Below, piece after piece: positions 1 through 11,951 of a stretch of DNA of 64,000 nt. Each line of letters starts with the position of its first letter. The stretch's first letter is position 1. The stretch is from Alcanivorax sp. (GTDB taxonomy: Bacteria; Pseudomonadota; Gammaproteobacteria; Pseudomonadales; Alcanivoracaceae). The notes beneath the pieces were generated by a model, which was given only the letters and a program-made list of their open reading frames with translations, searched no databases and had not been told where the DNA came from. A program made the position numbers and the translations under genes. The stretch covers positions 29,031 through 93,030 of the forward strand of contig PNLU01000001.1 in the NCBI GenBank assembly GCA_013823245.1, written 5' to 3'.

Positions 1-856
1 CAGCGGCCTGGCCATGCAGGAGAACTACAACCTCGAGATCAAAACCAACATCCGCGATCTGGCCGGCAATTCACTGGAAGCCCCCTTCTCCAGCGACTTC
101 CGCACCGGTGGCGTGGTAGTGCTGCTCAACGATGAACTGATCAGCCAGATTCCGGGCCTGGGCGACGCGCTCAACTTTATCGGCGGCACCCTGCTGGAAA
201 ACCTGCAACTGGGTGACGGCGATGATGGCCTGAGCAACCTGGACAACTTGCTGATCGTGAAGCTGCCGTTGTCAAACCTGCCGAGCCGGGAAGATTTCGG
301 TGACTTCGATTTCGACAACTTCGCACTGGAAAATACCCTGGTGGCGATCTGCGACCCCTCCACCCCGGGTGAAAACTGCACCCTGGCGCTGGATATCGGT
401 CTGAACCCGCTGGCCCTGCGACAACTGGCCGATGCGTTCACCGGTGGCGACCCGGCAGAGATTCCGGGCCTGCTGGCTGAAGCGCTGATTGGCGAAGGCG
501 GCGTGCTGGGCATTGACCTGTCCATCCTCGACCCCAACGGTCTCGGCCTGCTGCCCGACCCGCTGGAGGATGCTCTGAACAGGGTTCTCGGCGAGCTGCA
601 AGGTGCGCTGGAACAGGTTCCGGTGCTGAACACGCTGTTTGAAAACTTCAGCGTCGAAGCCCTGGTGCAGGCGAGCCTGCTGCAAGGCGCATTGCTGGAT
701 GTTCAAGTCGGTGGCCTACTGAGTGTCAACGTGCTGGGTCTGGGCGGCAACAGCTTGATTGATCTGAGCGGCGGCCTGGTCGATGCCCTGGCACCCGTGC
801 TGGATACACTGTCTCCCATTCTTTGCACCCGTCTTCGGTTAATTTGCACGAGTTGA
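1..856 (+). CDS. C-terminal part of a secreted/surface protein with a bacterial Ig-like (Big_5-type) segment; 5' truncated by window edge
   Basis: Open frame runs in from the left edge (track ORF 14..856); motif YNLEIKTNIRDLAGNSLEAPFSSDFRTG resembles Big_5/SbsA Ig-like domains; stop at 856 followed by a terminator. Confidence 0.6.
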   Translation, partial: SGLAMQENYNLEIKTNIRDLAGNSLEAPFSSDFRTGGVVVLLNDELISQIPGLGDALNFIGGTLLENLQLGDGDDGLSNLDNLLIVKLPLSNLPSREDFGDFDFDNFALENTLVAICDPSTPGENCTLALDIGLNPLALRQLADAFTGGDPAEIPGLLAEALIGEGGVLGIDLSILDPNGLGLLPDPLEDALNRVLGELQGALEQVPVLNTLFENFSVEALVQASLLQGALLDVQVGGLLSVNVLGLGGNSLIDLSGGLVDALAPVLDTLSPILCTRLRLICTS

Positions 857-884
857 TTTGACTCCCGCATAACCATGCGGCGTC

Positions 885-917
885 GGGCGCCTCTCCCCTC
901 AGAGGCGCCCTTTTTTT
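885..917 (+). terminator. Rho-independent terminator
   Basis: GGGCGCCTCT-cccctc-AGAGGCGCCC followed by TTTTTTT. Confidence 0.9.
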
Positions 918-1037
918 ACCCGCTTTTCACTCCCTGTTGCCACGCGGCCCTCTTCACAGGGCGACGCAGTCATTGTGAGTCAGCGCCCTCACCGCATAAT
1001 CGGAAGCTTCTCCGACAACCGACAGAGGATTTCCGTC

Positions 1038-2345
1038 ATGGCCAAAGATGCAGTCGGCTATGCATTGACCGCGCTGAACAAGATGGCCAGCTCCAGCATG
1101 CTGGACAAGCTCGGTCTGCGCCGGGTGATCGAACGGGTGGCCTATTCCCTGACCCGCACCGGCTTCCGCGTGATCACCACTTCGGCGCGTACCTTCAGCA
1201 GTCGCAACAAACTGGACAAGCCGGAACGACTGAACGCCCCGGGACACACCCAGGGCCTGCTCGACCTGAACATCACCGAAGAACAGCAGATGATGCGCGA
1301 CTCGGTGAGATCCTTTGCCAGCGAGGTCCTGCGCCCCCGTGGCGAGGAAGCCGATGCCGCACAGGCCACCAGCGACGAGACACTGGCCGCAGCGCTGGAG
1401 CTGGGTCTGAATTTCTTTGCCGTGCCGGAATCCCTGGGCGGCGCCGCCAGCGAGCGCTCGCCGGTCACCACCATGCTGATCGCCGAAGATCTGGCCTGGG
1501 GTGATATGGGTCAGGCGGTCGCCATCCTTTCGCCCATGAGTGTCGCCAATGCGCTCACACAATGGGGCTCAGCAGAGCAGCAGGCCCGTTATCTGCCTGC
1601 CTTTGCAGGCGAACAACCGCCGAAAGCGGCCATCGCCGTCACCGAACCGCATCTGATGTTCGACCCGATGAAACTGAAAACCACCGCCACCCGGCAGGGC
1701 GACGGTTATGTGCTCAACGGCACCAAGGCCCTGGTGCCGCTGGCCGCCGAAGCCGAATTGTTCCTGGTGGCCGCGCAGACCGAAAACGGCCCGGCGGTGT
1801 TTATCGTCGAGGGCGGCAACGAAGGCCTGAGTGCGGGCGAAGACCCGTCCATGGGGATTCGCGCCAGCGCCCAGCGCCCCCTGATTCTGGAAAACGTCAA
1901 AGTCCCTGCCTCCCAGCGTCTCGGCGGCGACGACTTCGATTACCGCAAGTTTGTCGATCTGGGCACGCTGGCCTGGTGCGCACTGGCGGTGGGCAATGCC
2001 CAGGCGGTGCTCGACTATGTGATCCCCTACTGCAATGAGCGCAAGGCCTTTGGTGAGCCGATCAGCCATCGTCAGGCGGTCGCCTTCCTGATCGCAGACA
2101 TGGCCATTGAAGTGGATGCCATGCGCATGCTGACCTGGCGTGCGGTGAGCCGTGCCGAACAGGGCAAGGACTTCCAGCGCGAAGCGTATCTGGCGCGCAT
2201 CCTGGTCAAGGAAAAAGCGATGAAGATCGGCACCGACGGTGTGCAACTGCTCGGCGGCCATGGCTTCACTCACGAATATCCGGTTGAACGCTGGTACCGC
2301 GACCTTCGGGCCGTCGGTGTCCTGTTCGGCGGCCTGCATCTTTAA
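1038..2345 (+). CDS. acyl-CoA dehydrogenase family protein
   Basis: ACAD signatures (ITEEQQMMRDSVRSFASEVL, LLGGHGFTHEYPVERWYRDLRA); start taken at MAKDAVGYALT. Confidence 0.88.
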   Translation: MAKDAVGYALTALNKMASSSMLDKLGLRRVIERVAYSLTRTGFRVITTSARTFSSRNKLDKPERLNAPGHTQGLLDLNITEEQQMMRDSVRSFASEVLRPRGEEADAAQATSDETLAAALELGLNFFAVPESLGGAASERSPVTTMLIAEDLAWGDMGQAVAILSPMSVANALTQWGSAEQQARYLPAFAGEQPPKAAIAVTEPHLMFDPMKLKTTATRQGDGYVLNGTKALVPLAAEAELFLVAAQTENGPAVFIVEGGNEGLSAGEDPSMGIRASAQRPLILENVKVPASQRLGGDDFDYRKFVDLGTLAWCALAVGNAQAVLDYVIPYCNERKAFGEPISHRQAVAFLIADMAIEVDAMRMLTWRAVSRAEQGKDFQREAYLARILVKEKAMKIGTDGVQLLGGHGFTHEYPVERWYRDLRAVGVLFGGLHL

Positions 2346-2363
2346 TCAGCGGAGGACTGCATC

Positions 2364-3572
2364 ATGAATTTTGATCTGCCAAAGAAAATGAATTCGCTGA
2401 TCAACAATGCGCATCAGGTGGCCCTGAGTGTGTTCCGGCCGATCTCGCGCAAATACGACCGCGCTGAGCACGAGTATCCGAAAGAACTGGACATGCTGGC
2501 GTCGGTCCTGGACGGCATGAACGACGGAGACCCGACCTCCAGCGCCGGGGCCAGCCAGACCGGCAAGGGCCGCGACAAGCGCGACGACAATACGGTCAAG
2601 AACGGCGCCAACATGACCACTTGCCTGGGCGCGCTGGAGCTGTGTTACGGCGACGTGGGTCTGCTCTTGTCGATGCCGCGTCAGGGCCTGGGTAACGCTG
2701 CCATTGCCGCCGTGGCCAACGACGAGCAGCTGGAGCGCTTCAAGGGCAAATGGGCCGCCATGGCGATCACCGAGCCGGGCGCCGGTTCCGACTCCGCCGC
2801 CATTCGTACTACTGCGAAAGAAGATGGCGATCACTATGTACTGAACGGCGAAAAGATCTATGTGACCTCCGGTGAGCGTGCCGACTGCGTCGTGGTATGG
2901 GCCAGCCTGGATCTGGCACTGGGTCGCGCGGCGATCAAATCGTTCGTGGTCGAGTGGGGCACCCCGGGCATGGAGCTGGTTCGCCTGGAGAAAAAGCTCG
3001 GCATTCGCGCCTCGGACACGGCCGCGATCACGTTTACCAATTGCCGCGTGCCGAAGGAAAACCTGCTCGGCAATCCGGAGGTGGATGTCGCCAAGGGCTT
3101 TGCCGGTGTAATGGAAACCTTCGACAACACGCGGCCTTTGGTGGCCTGTTTCGCCCTGGGCTGTGCCAAGGCGGCACTGGAGCGCACCCGCGAATTGATG
3201 GCTGAGCACACCCGGCTGGATTATGACGCGCCGATCAGCAATGTCAGCGCCATGGAAGCCGAGCTGTACACCATGGAAGCCGAATGGGAGGCCGCCTACT
3301 GGCTGACCGTAAAAGCAGCCTGGATGGCGGACAACCGCAAGCCGAACTCGGTGGAAGCGTCCATCTCCAAGGCCAAGGCCGGACGCGTGGGCAACACCAT
3401 CACTCTGCGTTGCGTCGAGCTGTGTGGTGCCCTGGGGTATACTGAGGACGAACTGCTGGAGAAGTGGGCGCGCGACTCGAAGATTCTGGACATCTTCGAG
3501 GGTACCCAGCAAATCCAGTTGCTGATCATCGCCCGGCGTCTGCTGGGCCTGACCTCAAAAGAACTCAAGTAA
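2364..3572 (+). CDS. acyl-CoA dehydrogenase family protein
   Basis: AITEPGAGSDSAAIRTTA, CVELCGALGYTEDELLEKWARDSKILDIFEGTQQIQ. Confidence 0.9.
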   Translation: MNFDLPKKMNSLINNAHQVALSVFRPISRKYDRAEHEYPKELDMLASVLDGMNDGDPTSSAGASQTGKGRDKRDDNTVKNGANMTTCLGALELCYGDVGLLLSMPRQGLGNAAIAAVANDEQLERFKGKWAAMAITEPGAGSDSAAIRTTAKEDGDHYVLNGEKIYVTSGERADCVVVWASLDLALGRAAIKSFVVEWGTPGMELVRLEKKLGIRASDTAAITFTNCRVPKENLLGNPEVDVAKGFAGVMETFDNTRPLVACFALGCAKAALERTRELMAEHTRLDYDAPISNVSAMEAELYTMEAEWEAAYWLTVKAAWMADNRKPNSVEASISKAKAGRVGNTITLRCVELCGALGYTEDELLEKWARDSKILDIFEGTQQIQLLIIARRLLGLTSKELK

Positions 3573-3695
3573 GCAGCTGAAGCAAGAAAAAGCACTGACC
3601 GCCGCCCCGGACCCCGGGGCGGCACACCCGGCTGGCCAGTGGCCCGCCGGCGTCGCATAATCGGGTGGCGCGTATGGAAACCCAGGGAGCCCGTC

Positions 3696-4097
3696 ATGAT
3701 CAGGATTGCCTTCAGAACCTTGCTAGCCAGCAGCGTTTTGCTGCTCCTCAGCGGCTGCGGCGAACCCGAACCGCCACAACCGGATGTGGCTGCCGAAACA
3801 CCCGCCACCACCCCGAGGGACACCCTTCCCGACAGCGCGGTGATCAGCGAAGTGCGCTACCAGTGCGCCGAAGACCTTCAGGTGCAGGCCAGCTACAAGC
3901 AGGACAGCGTTACCCTGCATTTACAGGGCGAAACACACCTTCTGGAAGTGTTGCCCCGTGACGCCTCACTCGCCCAGACCCCGAGTGCCTCCGGCGTGCG
4001 CTACGCCAACGAGGACCTGACCTGGCACAGCAAGGGCAGCGAGGCCCTGCTCAGTGCTGGCGACGACACCCGTGTCTGCCTGCAACTGTCACACTAG
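3696..4097 (+). CDS. lipoprotein with MliC-like (membrane-bound lysozyme inhibitor) domain
   Basis: Lipobox LLSGC; C-terminal YQCAEDLQVQASYKQDSVTLHLQG...YANEDLTWHSKGSEALL is MliC-like. Confidence 0.65.
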   Translation: MIRIAFRTLLASSVLLLLSGCGEPEPPQPDVAAETPATTPRDTLPDSAVISEVRYQCAEDLQVQASYKQDSVTLHLQGETHLLEVLPRDASLAQTPSASGVRYANEDLTWHSKGSEALLSAGDDTRVCLQLSH

Positions 4098-4112
4098 CCC
4101 GGGGCATATCCC

Positions 4113-4646
4113 ATGACGGTTCCTCTGACCACTGCGCGTCTGCGCACCGCCTTCAACCTGCCATGGCTACTGTGCGTCTCCGGCCTGGTGTTCCTGCTGT
4201 CACAGACCTTGCTGGGGCTGGCCTTCGCCCCGCTGGGCGGCCCGGATACCCTGCTGCGGATACAACTCGGCTTTACCAGTGCAGAGGCCTATCAGGCCCA
4301 GTTCCAGGCCTGGGATGAGGCGGGTTTGCTGGGCGTCTATCAGGCGCATTTCCTGCTCGATGCCCTGCACCCCTTCTGGTACGCGATTTTGGGTACCTGC
4401 GCCCTGGCGATCGTGTTCTCGTGGCGCGGAGCCAGCGCGGTGTGGGACCGGTTGCTGCCACTGCCGATGCTCTCCGGGCTGCTGGATGTGATGGAAAACA
4501 GCGTGCAGCGGGTCTTTCTGGCAGAACCTCTGCTGATTACCGATGGGCTGGCACGGCTCAGCTGGCTCTGCTCACTGGGAAAATGGACGCTGGTGATGGT
4601 CTATGTACTGGCAGTGCTCTACTGGCTGCTGCCGTTGCGCCGCTGA
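4113..4646 (+). CDS. hypothetical multi-pass membrane protein
   Basis: 177-aa ORF with several hydrophobic segments. Confidence 0.7.
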   Translation: MTVPLTTARLRTAFNLPWLLCVSGLVFLLSQTLLGLAFAPLGGPDTLLRIQLGFTSAEAYQAQFQAWDEAGLLGVYQAHFLLDALHPFWYAILGTCALAIVFSWRGASAVWDRLLPLPMLSGLLDVMENSVQRVFLAEPLLITDGLARLSWLCSLGKWTLVMVYVLAVLYWLLPLRR

Positions 4647-4712
4647 GTGGCGCTTTGCGTCAGGCACCGGTTCACGTCACAATGACGCCATAAAACAAGG
4701 AGATTCATCCTC

Positions 4713-5042
4713 ATGCCCTCTCCCCTGCTCGTCGGCGCCATGGCCTTGCTGCTGCTGTTCGCTGGCACCGCGCAGGCCAGCCGTGCTGGCACCGTGATCC
4801 TGAGCGGTCAGGAATGCGGCTATATCATGATGAACACCGGACAGGGCCAGGTACTGCTCAAGTTGATTCGTGGCGAGGCCCCCAAAGCCGGGGACCGCCT
4901 TGAATCAAGCGGCCCGCTACCGTCCAGCGATTTTGCCGACATGACCAACCGCCGCACCCAGGAACCGCTGACGGTCTGGGTGGACATGGTGGACCGCTCC
5001 GGCTCCCGCGCTCTGGGGCGCTACGGCCAGTACTGCAACTGA
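4713..5042 (+). CDS. hypothetical exported protein
   Basis: N-terminal signal peptide (LLVGAMALLLLFAGTAQA); small soluble domain. Confidence 0.6.
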   Translation: MPSPLLVGAMALLLLFAGTAQASRAGTVILSGQECGYIMMNTGQGQVLLKLIRGEAPKAGDRLESSGPLPSSDFADMTNRRTQEPLTVWVDMVDRSGSRALGRYGQYCN

Positions 5043-5055
5043 CGAACGGCAGGAC

Positions 5056-7160
<2,105 letters not shown>

Positions 7161-7191
7161 AAGACTCAAAAGGACACACACGAGACACGCC

Positions 7192-7803
7192 ATGGCCAGC
7201 CATCCCGACAAACCCGGCTATCATCACGGTGACCTGCGCGCCGCCCTGCTGCGCGAGGCAGATCAACTGCTGCGTGAAGACGGCATCAGCGGTCTGAGCC
7301 TGCGCAAGCTGGCCGAGCGCACCGGGGTCTCCCGCATGGCGCCCTATCATCACTTTCGCGACAAGAACGCCCTGCTCAGTGCGCTGGCCGAGGAAGGCTT
7401 TCGCGCACTGAAGGCCATGATTGATAACGCCCGCCTGGGCACAGGCAACGACCCCGCCGACGGGCTGCGTGATTTTGTCCGTGATTACCTGCGCTTCGCC
7501 ACGGATCACCCGGAACGCTATGAGCTGATGTTCGGACGTCCGTTGTGGAAAAGCGGTGAACCGACAGATGCCCTGCGCGAGACCGCCTTCGCTGCCTTCC
7601 GCCACTATGCCGATCGCATCGCGGGCTTGCTGCAACACGGCACCCTGCCAGAGGGCAGCAAGCCGCTTCGTCTGGCACAAGCCAGCTGGGCCACCCTGCA
7701 CGGGCTGTGCAAGCTGCTCAACGATGGCATTTATGTGGACAGGCGGGACATGGAAGAAGTCAGTGAAGAGGCGGTGCGATTGATGCTGGCGGCGGTGCGA
7801 TAG
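7192..7803 (+). CDS. TetR/AcrR family transcriptional regulator
   Basis: HTH LRKLAERTGVSRMAPYHHFRDKNALLSALAEEGF; start taken at MASHPDKPGYHHG. Confidence 0.88.
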   Translation: MASHPDKPGYHHGDLRAALLREADQLLREDGISGLSLRKLAERTGVSRMAPYHHFRDKNALLSALAEEGFRALKAMIDNARLGTGNDPADGLRDFVRDYLRFATDHPERYELMFGRPLWKSGEPTDALRETAFAAFRHYADRIAGLLQHGTLPEGSKPLRLAQASWATLHGLCKLLNDGIYVDRRDMEEVSEEAVRLMLAAVR

Positions 7804-7839
7804 ATTTTCGCACCGCCGCCGAAGGACTTACTTGTCGAC

Positions 7840-9126
7840 TTACTTTTCCAGGATCGCCACGACGCCCTGGCCGCCTGCGGCGCAGATGGAAATCAGGCAA
7901 CGACCGCTGCCCTTTTCGTTCAGCAGCTTGGCGGCATTGGCCACGATCCGCGCGCCGGTGGCGGCGAACGGGTGACCGGCGGCCAGAGAGCTGCCCTTGA
8001 CGTTCAGCTTGCTGCGGTCGATGGCACCCAGCGGCTTGTCCAGACCCAGGCGGTCCTTGCAGAACTTCGGATCTTCCCAGGCTTTCAGGGTCGCCAGTAC
8101 CTGCGAGGCGAAGGCTTCGTGGATTTCATAGAAATCGAAGTCCTGCAGGGTCAGCTCGGCTTTTTCCAGCATGCGCGGCACGGCATAGGCCGGGGCCATC
8201 AGCAGGCCTTCTTTCTTCTGCACGAAATCCACCGAGGCGGCTTCGCCCAGGGTCAGATACGCCAGCACCGGCAGGCCACGCTCTTTGGCCCACTCTTCCG
8301 ACGCCAGCAGTACCGCAGAGGCGCCGTCGGTCAGCGGGGTGGAGTTGGCGGCGGTCATGGTGCCGTCTTCACCACCGAACACCGGTTTCAGGGACGCCAG
8401 CTTCTCCAGAGTGGAGTTGCCTCGCAGGTTGTTATCGCGCTCCAGGCCCTTGAACGGTGAAATCAGGTCTTTCTGCCAGCCTTCGTCGTAGGCCTTGGCC
8501 AGATTGTGGTGTGACGCCAGCGCCAGCTGGTCCTGATCTTCGCGCGGGATGCTCCACTCTTTCGCGGTCACGGCGGCGTGGTCACCCATGGACAGACCGG
8601 TGCGCGGCTCAGCGTTCTTCGGGATGTCCGGCAGGAACCATTTCGGGTTCAGCAGCTTGACCGCCAGCTTGGCTTTCTCGCCGGTGGTCTTGGCCTTGTT
8701 GATGGCCATGAACACCTTGCGCTTCTCGTCGTTGACCCCCAGCGGCGCGTCGGAGGTGGTGTCCACGCCCCCGGCAATGCCAGCATCAATCTGACCCAGG
8801 GCGATCTTGTTAGCGACCAGAATCGCCGCTTCCAGGCCCGTACCGCAGGCCTGCTGCAGGTCGTAGGCGGGGGTTTCCGGCGCCAGGCCGGAATCCAGCA
8901 CGGCTTCGCGCACCAGGTTGAAATCGCGCGAGTGCTTCATCACGGCGCCAGCGGCCACTTCACCCAGGCGCTCGCCCTTCAGGTTGAAGCGCTGCACCAG
9001 ACCCTGCAGGGCAGCGGTCAGCATTTCCTGGTTGGAAACGCCGAAATACGCGGTGTTGCTGCGTGCGAACGGGATCCGGTTGCCACCGACAATGGCGACC
9101 TTGCGTACACTCTTTCCTGCCAGCAT
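7840..9126 (-). CDS. fadI: acetyl-CoA C-acyltransferase (thiolase, FadI-like)
   Basis: Thiolase motifs QQACGTGLEAAILVANKIALG, NVKGSSLAAGHPFAATGARIV, CAAGGQGVVAILE. Confidence 0.85.
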   Translation of the reverse strand: MLAGKSVRKVAIVGGNRIPFARSNTAYFGVSNQEMLTAALQGLVQRFNLKGERLGEVAAGAVMKHSRDFNLVREAVLDSGLAPETPAYDLQQACGTGLEAAILVANKIALGQIDAGIAGGVDTTSDAPLGVNDEKRKVFMAINKAKTTGEKAKLAVKLLNPKWFLPDIPKNAEPRTGLSMGDHAAVTAKEWSIPREDQDQLALASHHNLAKAYDEGWQKDLISPFKGLERDNNLRGNSTLEKLASLKPVFGGEDGTMTAANSTPLTDGASAVLLASEEWAKERGLPVLAYLTLGEAASVDFVQKKEGLLMAPAYAVPRMLEKAELTLQDFDFYEIHEAFASQVLATLKAWEDPKFCKDRLGLDKPLGAIDRSKLNVKGSSLAAGHPFAATGARIVANAAKLLNEKGSGRCLISICAAGGQGVVAILEK

Positions 9127-9363
9127 CGTGATTCCTCCGTAGATGGGCGCGTGAAGCGGTCAAGCTATACAAAAGACTGGCGGCAGTCTAGCGGCAAGCC
9201 AGCGCCGCTCATTGGCTGCACCGCCCTTCACGCCTCTGTGGCCGGTCAATACCCATGCGGCCCCGGGGTGCTTCAATAGCGCCACTTTTCCCGGGCGCCC
9301 GGCCAGATATGCTATGGTGCGGCCCATCAGGTACATCCCGAACTTACAGTCAAGGTGAGGATA

Positions 9364-10782
9364 ATGAGCGACGTCTATCAGGCTATTGCCAACTCCGCAG
9401 TGGGCAAGAAGGTCTTCAGCACCCTGAATCTGCCGATCCCGGTGATGCTCGAGCGCCATCAGCCGGGCGAAACCTCCTTCATCAAGGGCAAGGTCGTGCT
9501 CGGCGGCGCCGCCGGTGGCAGCGCCTTTGAAACCGTGCTGAGCACCCTCAAGGGTGCCCCCCAGGCCAGTGTCTATACGTTGTCCGGCGCGGCGGCCGAA
9601 GCGGACGTACAGGCGGCGGCCAGGACCAGCGGCGAGAGCGTCACCAGCTACGCACCGGAGCGCGACGACGGCGAGAAGTTCAAGGGCCTCATTTTTGACG
9701 CCACCGGCATCCGCAATACCGCCGAACTGCGTGCCATCTGGGACTTCTTCAACCCGGTGATCCGCAAGATGGACAAGTGCGGCCGCATCCTGGTCATCGG
9801 CCGCACCCCGGAAACCTGCGATCTGGCGCAGCGCATTGCCCAGCGCGGTCTGGTGGGCCTGGTGAAGAGCCTGGGCAAGGAATCCAAAAAAGGCACCATC
9901 GCCAATCTGGTCTATGTGGATCAGGGCGCCGAGAGCCAGCTGGCCAGCCCGCTTCAGTTCTTCCTGTCACCCAAGGCGGCCTATGTGTCCGGCCAGAAAG
10001 TGCATGTCGGCGCCGCCACCTTCGACAGCGCCGGTTTCAACTGGCAGCAGCCCCTGGCGGGCAAGACCGCACTGGTGACCGGCGCAGCCCGGGGCATCGG
10101 CGCCGCCATTGCCCAGGTGCTGGCCCGCGATGGCGCCAAGGTCATCGTGCTGGATATCCCGCCGATGGCCGATGACCTGAAGCAGGTCGCCGAGCAGATC
10201 AACGGCATCGCTCTGGAAGCCGACATTACCGCCGCTGAAGCGCCGAAGCTGATCAGCGACGCGGCCAAGGCCCAGGGCGGCCTGGACATCATCGTCCACA
10301 ACGCCGGGGTAACGCGCGACAAGACCCTGGCGGGCATGCCGGACAAGTTCTGGGACATGGTGATCGACATCAACATCGCGTCCGAGGAGCGCATCAACCA
10401 GCAACTGCTGGATGACAAGACGCTCAACGAAGGCGGTCGCATTGTCTGTGTCAGTTCCATTTCCGGCATCGCCGGCAACATGGGCCAGACCAACTACGCC
10501 ACCTCCAAGGCGGCCGTGATTGGTATGGTGCAGGGCATGGCACCGCAACTGGCCGAGCGCCATATCACCATCAATGCGGTGGCGCCGGGCTTCATCGAAA
10601 CACAGATGACCGCGGCCATTCCGTTTGCCATCCGTGAAGCGGGCCGTCGCATGAACTCGATGAACCAGGGCGGCCAGCCGGTGGACGTGGCGGAGACCAT
10701 CTCGTTCTTCTCCAGCCCGGCCTCCCAGGGCGTCAGCGGCAACATTGTCCGCGTGTGCGGGCAGAGCCTGATCGGCGCCTGA
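9364..10782 (+). CDS. 3-oxoacyl-ACP reductase (long FabG-type SDR with N-terminal extension)
   Basis: SDR motif ALVTGAARGIGAAIAQVLARDGAKV, HNAGVTRDKTLAGM, YATSKAAVIG; N-terminal ~210-aa extension. Confidence 0.9.
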   Translation: MSDVYQAIANSAVGKKVFSTLNLPIPVMLERHQPGETSFIKGKVVLGGAAGGSAFETVLSTLKGAPQASVYTLSGAAAEADVQAAARTSGESVTSYAPERDDGEKFKGLIFDATGIRNTAELRAIWDFFNPVIRKMDKCGRILVIGRTPETCDLAQRIAQRGLVGLVKSLGKESKKGTIANLVYVDQGAESQLASPLQFFLSPKAAYVSGQKVHVGAATFDSAGFNWQQPLAGKTALVTGAARGIGAAIAQVLARDGAKVIVLDIPPMADDLKQVAEQINGIALEADITAAEAPKLISDAAKAQGGLDIIVHNAGVTRDKTLAGMPDKFWDMVIDINIASEERINQQLLDDKTLNEGGRIVCVSSISGIAGNMGQTNYATSKAAVIGMVQGMAPQLAERHITINAVAPGFIETQMTAAIPFAIREAGRRMNSMNQGGQPVDVAETISFFSSPASQGVSGNIVRVCGQSLIGA

Positions 10783-10804
10783 CACGACTGCGCACCTTCG
10801 GAAC

Positions 10805-10836
10805 AAAAAAAGGCGAGCCTCTGGCTCGCCTTTTTT
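10805..10836. terminator. bidirectional intrinsic terminator between convergent genes
   Basis: AAAAAAAGGCGAGCC-tct-GGCTCGCCTTTTTT. Confidence 0.9.
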
Positions 10837-10851
10837 GTGGTGATTGACCCG

Positions 10852-11853
10852 TCACTCGTCGCTTTTGGCCTTGCGATACTCGATGGGCGTCATCCCCACC
10901 CAACGCTTGAACGCACGATAGAAGGTACTCGGCTCCGAAAAGCCGGTCAGATAGACAATCTCGTCGATGGATTCCTCCGTCCCGCCCAGCAAACGCTTGG
11001 CCAGACGACAACGGTAATCCGCCACCAGTTGATTGAAGTTGGTCCCCGCATCCGCCAGTCGCGTGCGCAACTGCCGAGGCTTGATACCCAGCCGCGCCGC
11101 CACATCCTCAAGATTGGCATGCCCCGACTCCAGCAACTCGGCGATCAGCCGGTTCACCTGCGCCACCAGATCCTGCTTCTCCAGCCGCGCCACCTGCTCA
11201 ATGGCCAACTGCTCATGCAGACGCAGCAATTCCGGCTCATGGTGTGCCGACGGCAACGCCATCACCTCACGCGAGAAACGCAGCCCTGTGTGCGGCTGAT
11301 CGAACAGGATCGGACAACCGAACACCCGCTGGTATTCCTGCATGTCGGCATGGGCGGAATGCTTGAAACTGATCTGCAACGGCTCGAAGGCGCCGTCGGT
11401 CACGAACCGGAAGAACTTGATCACCCCCACCATGCCGCACTCGTTGAAGTGGTGCAGGCGGCGGCTCCAGAACATCTGCTTGAGCAGCACCGTGTCGTCG
11501 TCTTCTTCCAGCTCGCCTTGCGCGGCATCCGACAACAGACGCTGGTAGTTCAGGGCCCGTTTCAGCCCCTCACCAAACGTCGGGCTGCTGAGAAACAGAT
11601 ATTCCAGCACCTGGCCCTTGAAGATCGGGATATGGTCACCCAGATGCAGACCCACATGGGGGTCGCCGGACACCTCTTCGGCGGCCTGCCAGAACCATTC
11701 CTGGGCATCATGGGGGGTGCGCAGATCCGGCTGGCCCATGACTGACGCATTCAGGCCTACCTTCTGCAATACCGCATCGGCATCTATACCGGCGGACTGC
11801 ATGCCCTTGTAGGCCATGCGCAGCAATACCCCGGAGTCGGTCAGTTCTGCCAT
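10852..11853 (-). CDS. AraC-family transcriptional regulator
   Basis: C-terminal AraC HTH (LEDVAARLGIKPRQLRTRLADAGTNFNQLVADYRCRLAKRLLGG, TGFSEPSTFYRAFKRWVGMTPIEYRK). Confidence 0.92.
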   Translation of the reverse strand: MAELTDSGVLLRMAYKGMQSAGIDADAVLQKVGLNASVMGQPDLRTPHDAQEWFWQAAEEVSGDPHVGLHLGDHIPIFKGQVLEYLFLSSPTFGEGLKRALNYQRLLSDAAQGELEEDDDTVLLKQMFWSRRLHHFNECGMVGVIKFFRFVTDGAFEPLQISFKHSAHADMQEYQRVFGCPILFDQPHTGLRFSREVMALPSAHHEPELLRLHEQLAIEQVARLEKQDLVAQVNRLIAELLESGHANLEDVAARLGIKPRQLRTRLADAGTNFNQLVADYRCRLAKRLLGGTEESIDEIVYLTGFSEPSTFYRAFKRWVGMTPIEYRKAKSDE

Positions 11854-11951
11854 CCTGCTTTGTTATCCTGACAGTTCAGTATCAGTTGGCAGATTAGCAC
11901 AGCCTTGCCCGGCGCCGGAACCGGCACCGGGCAAGGTGTTGGCAAAGGGCC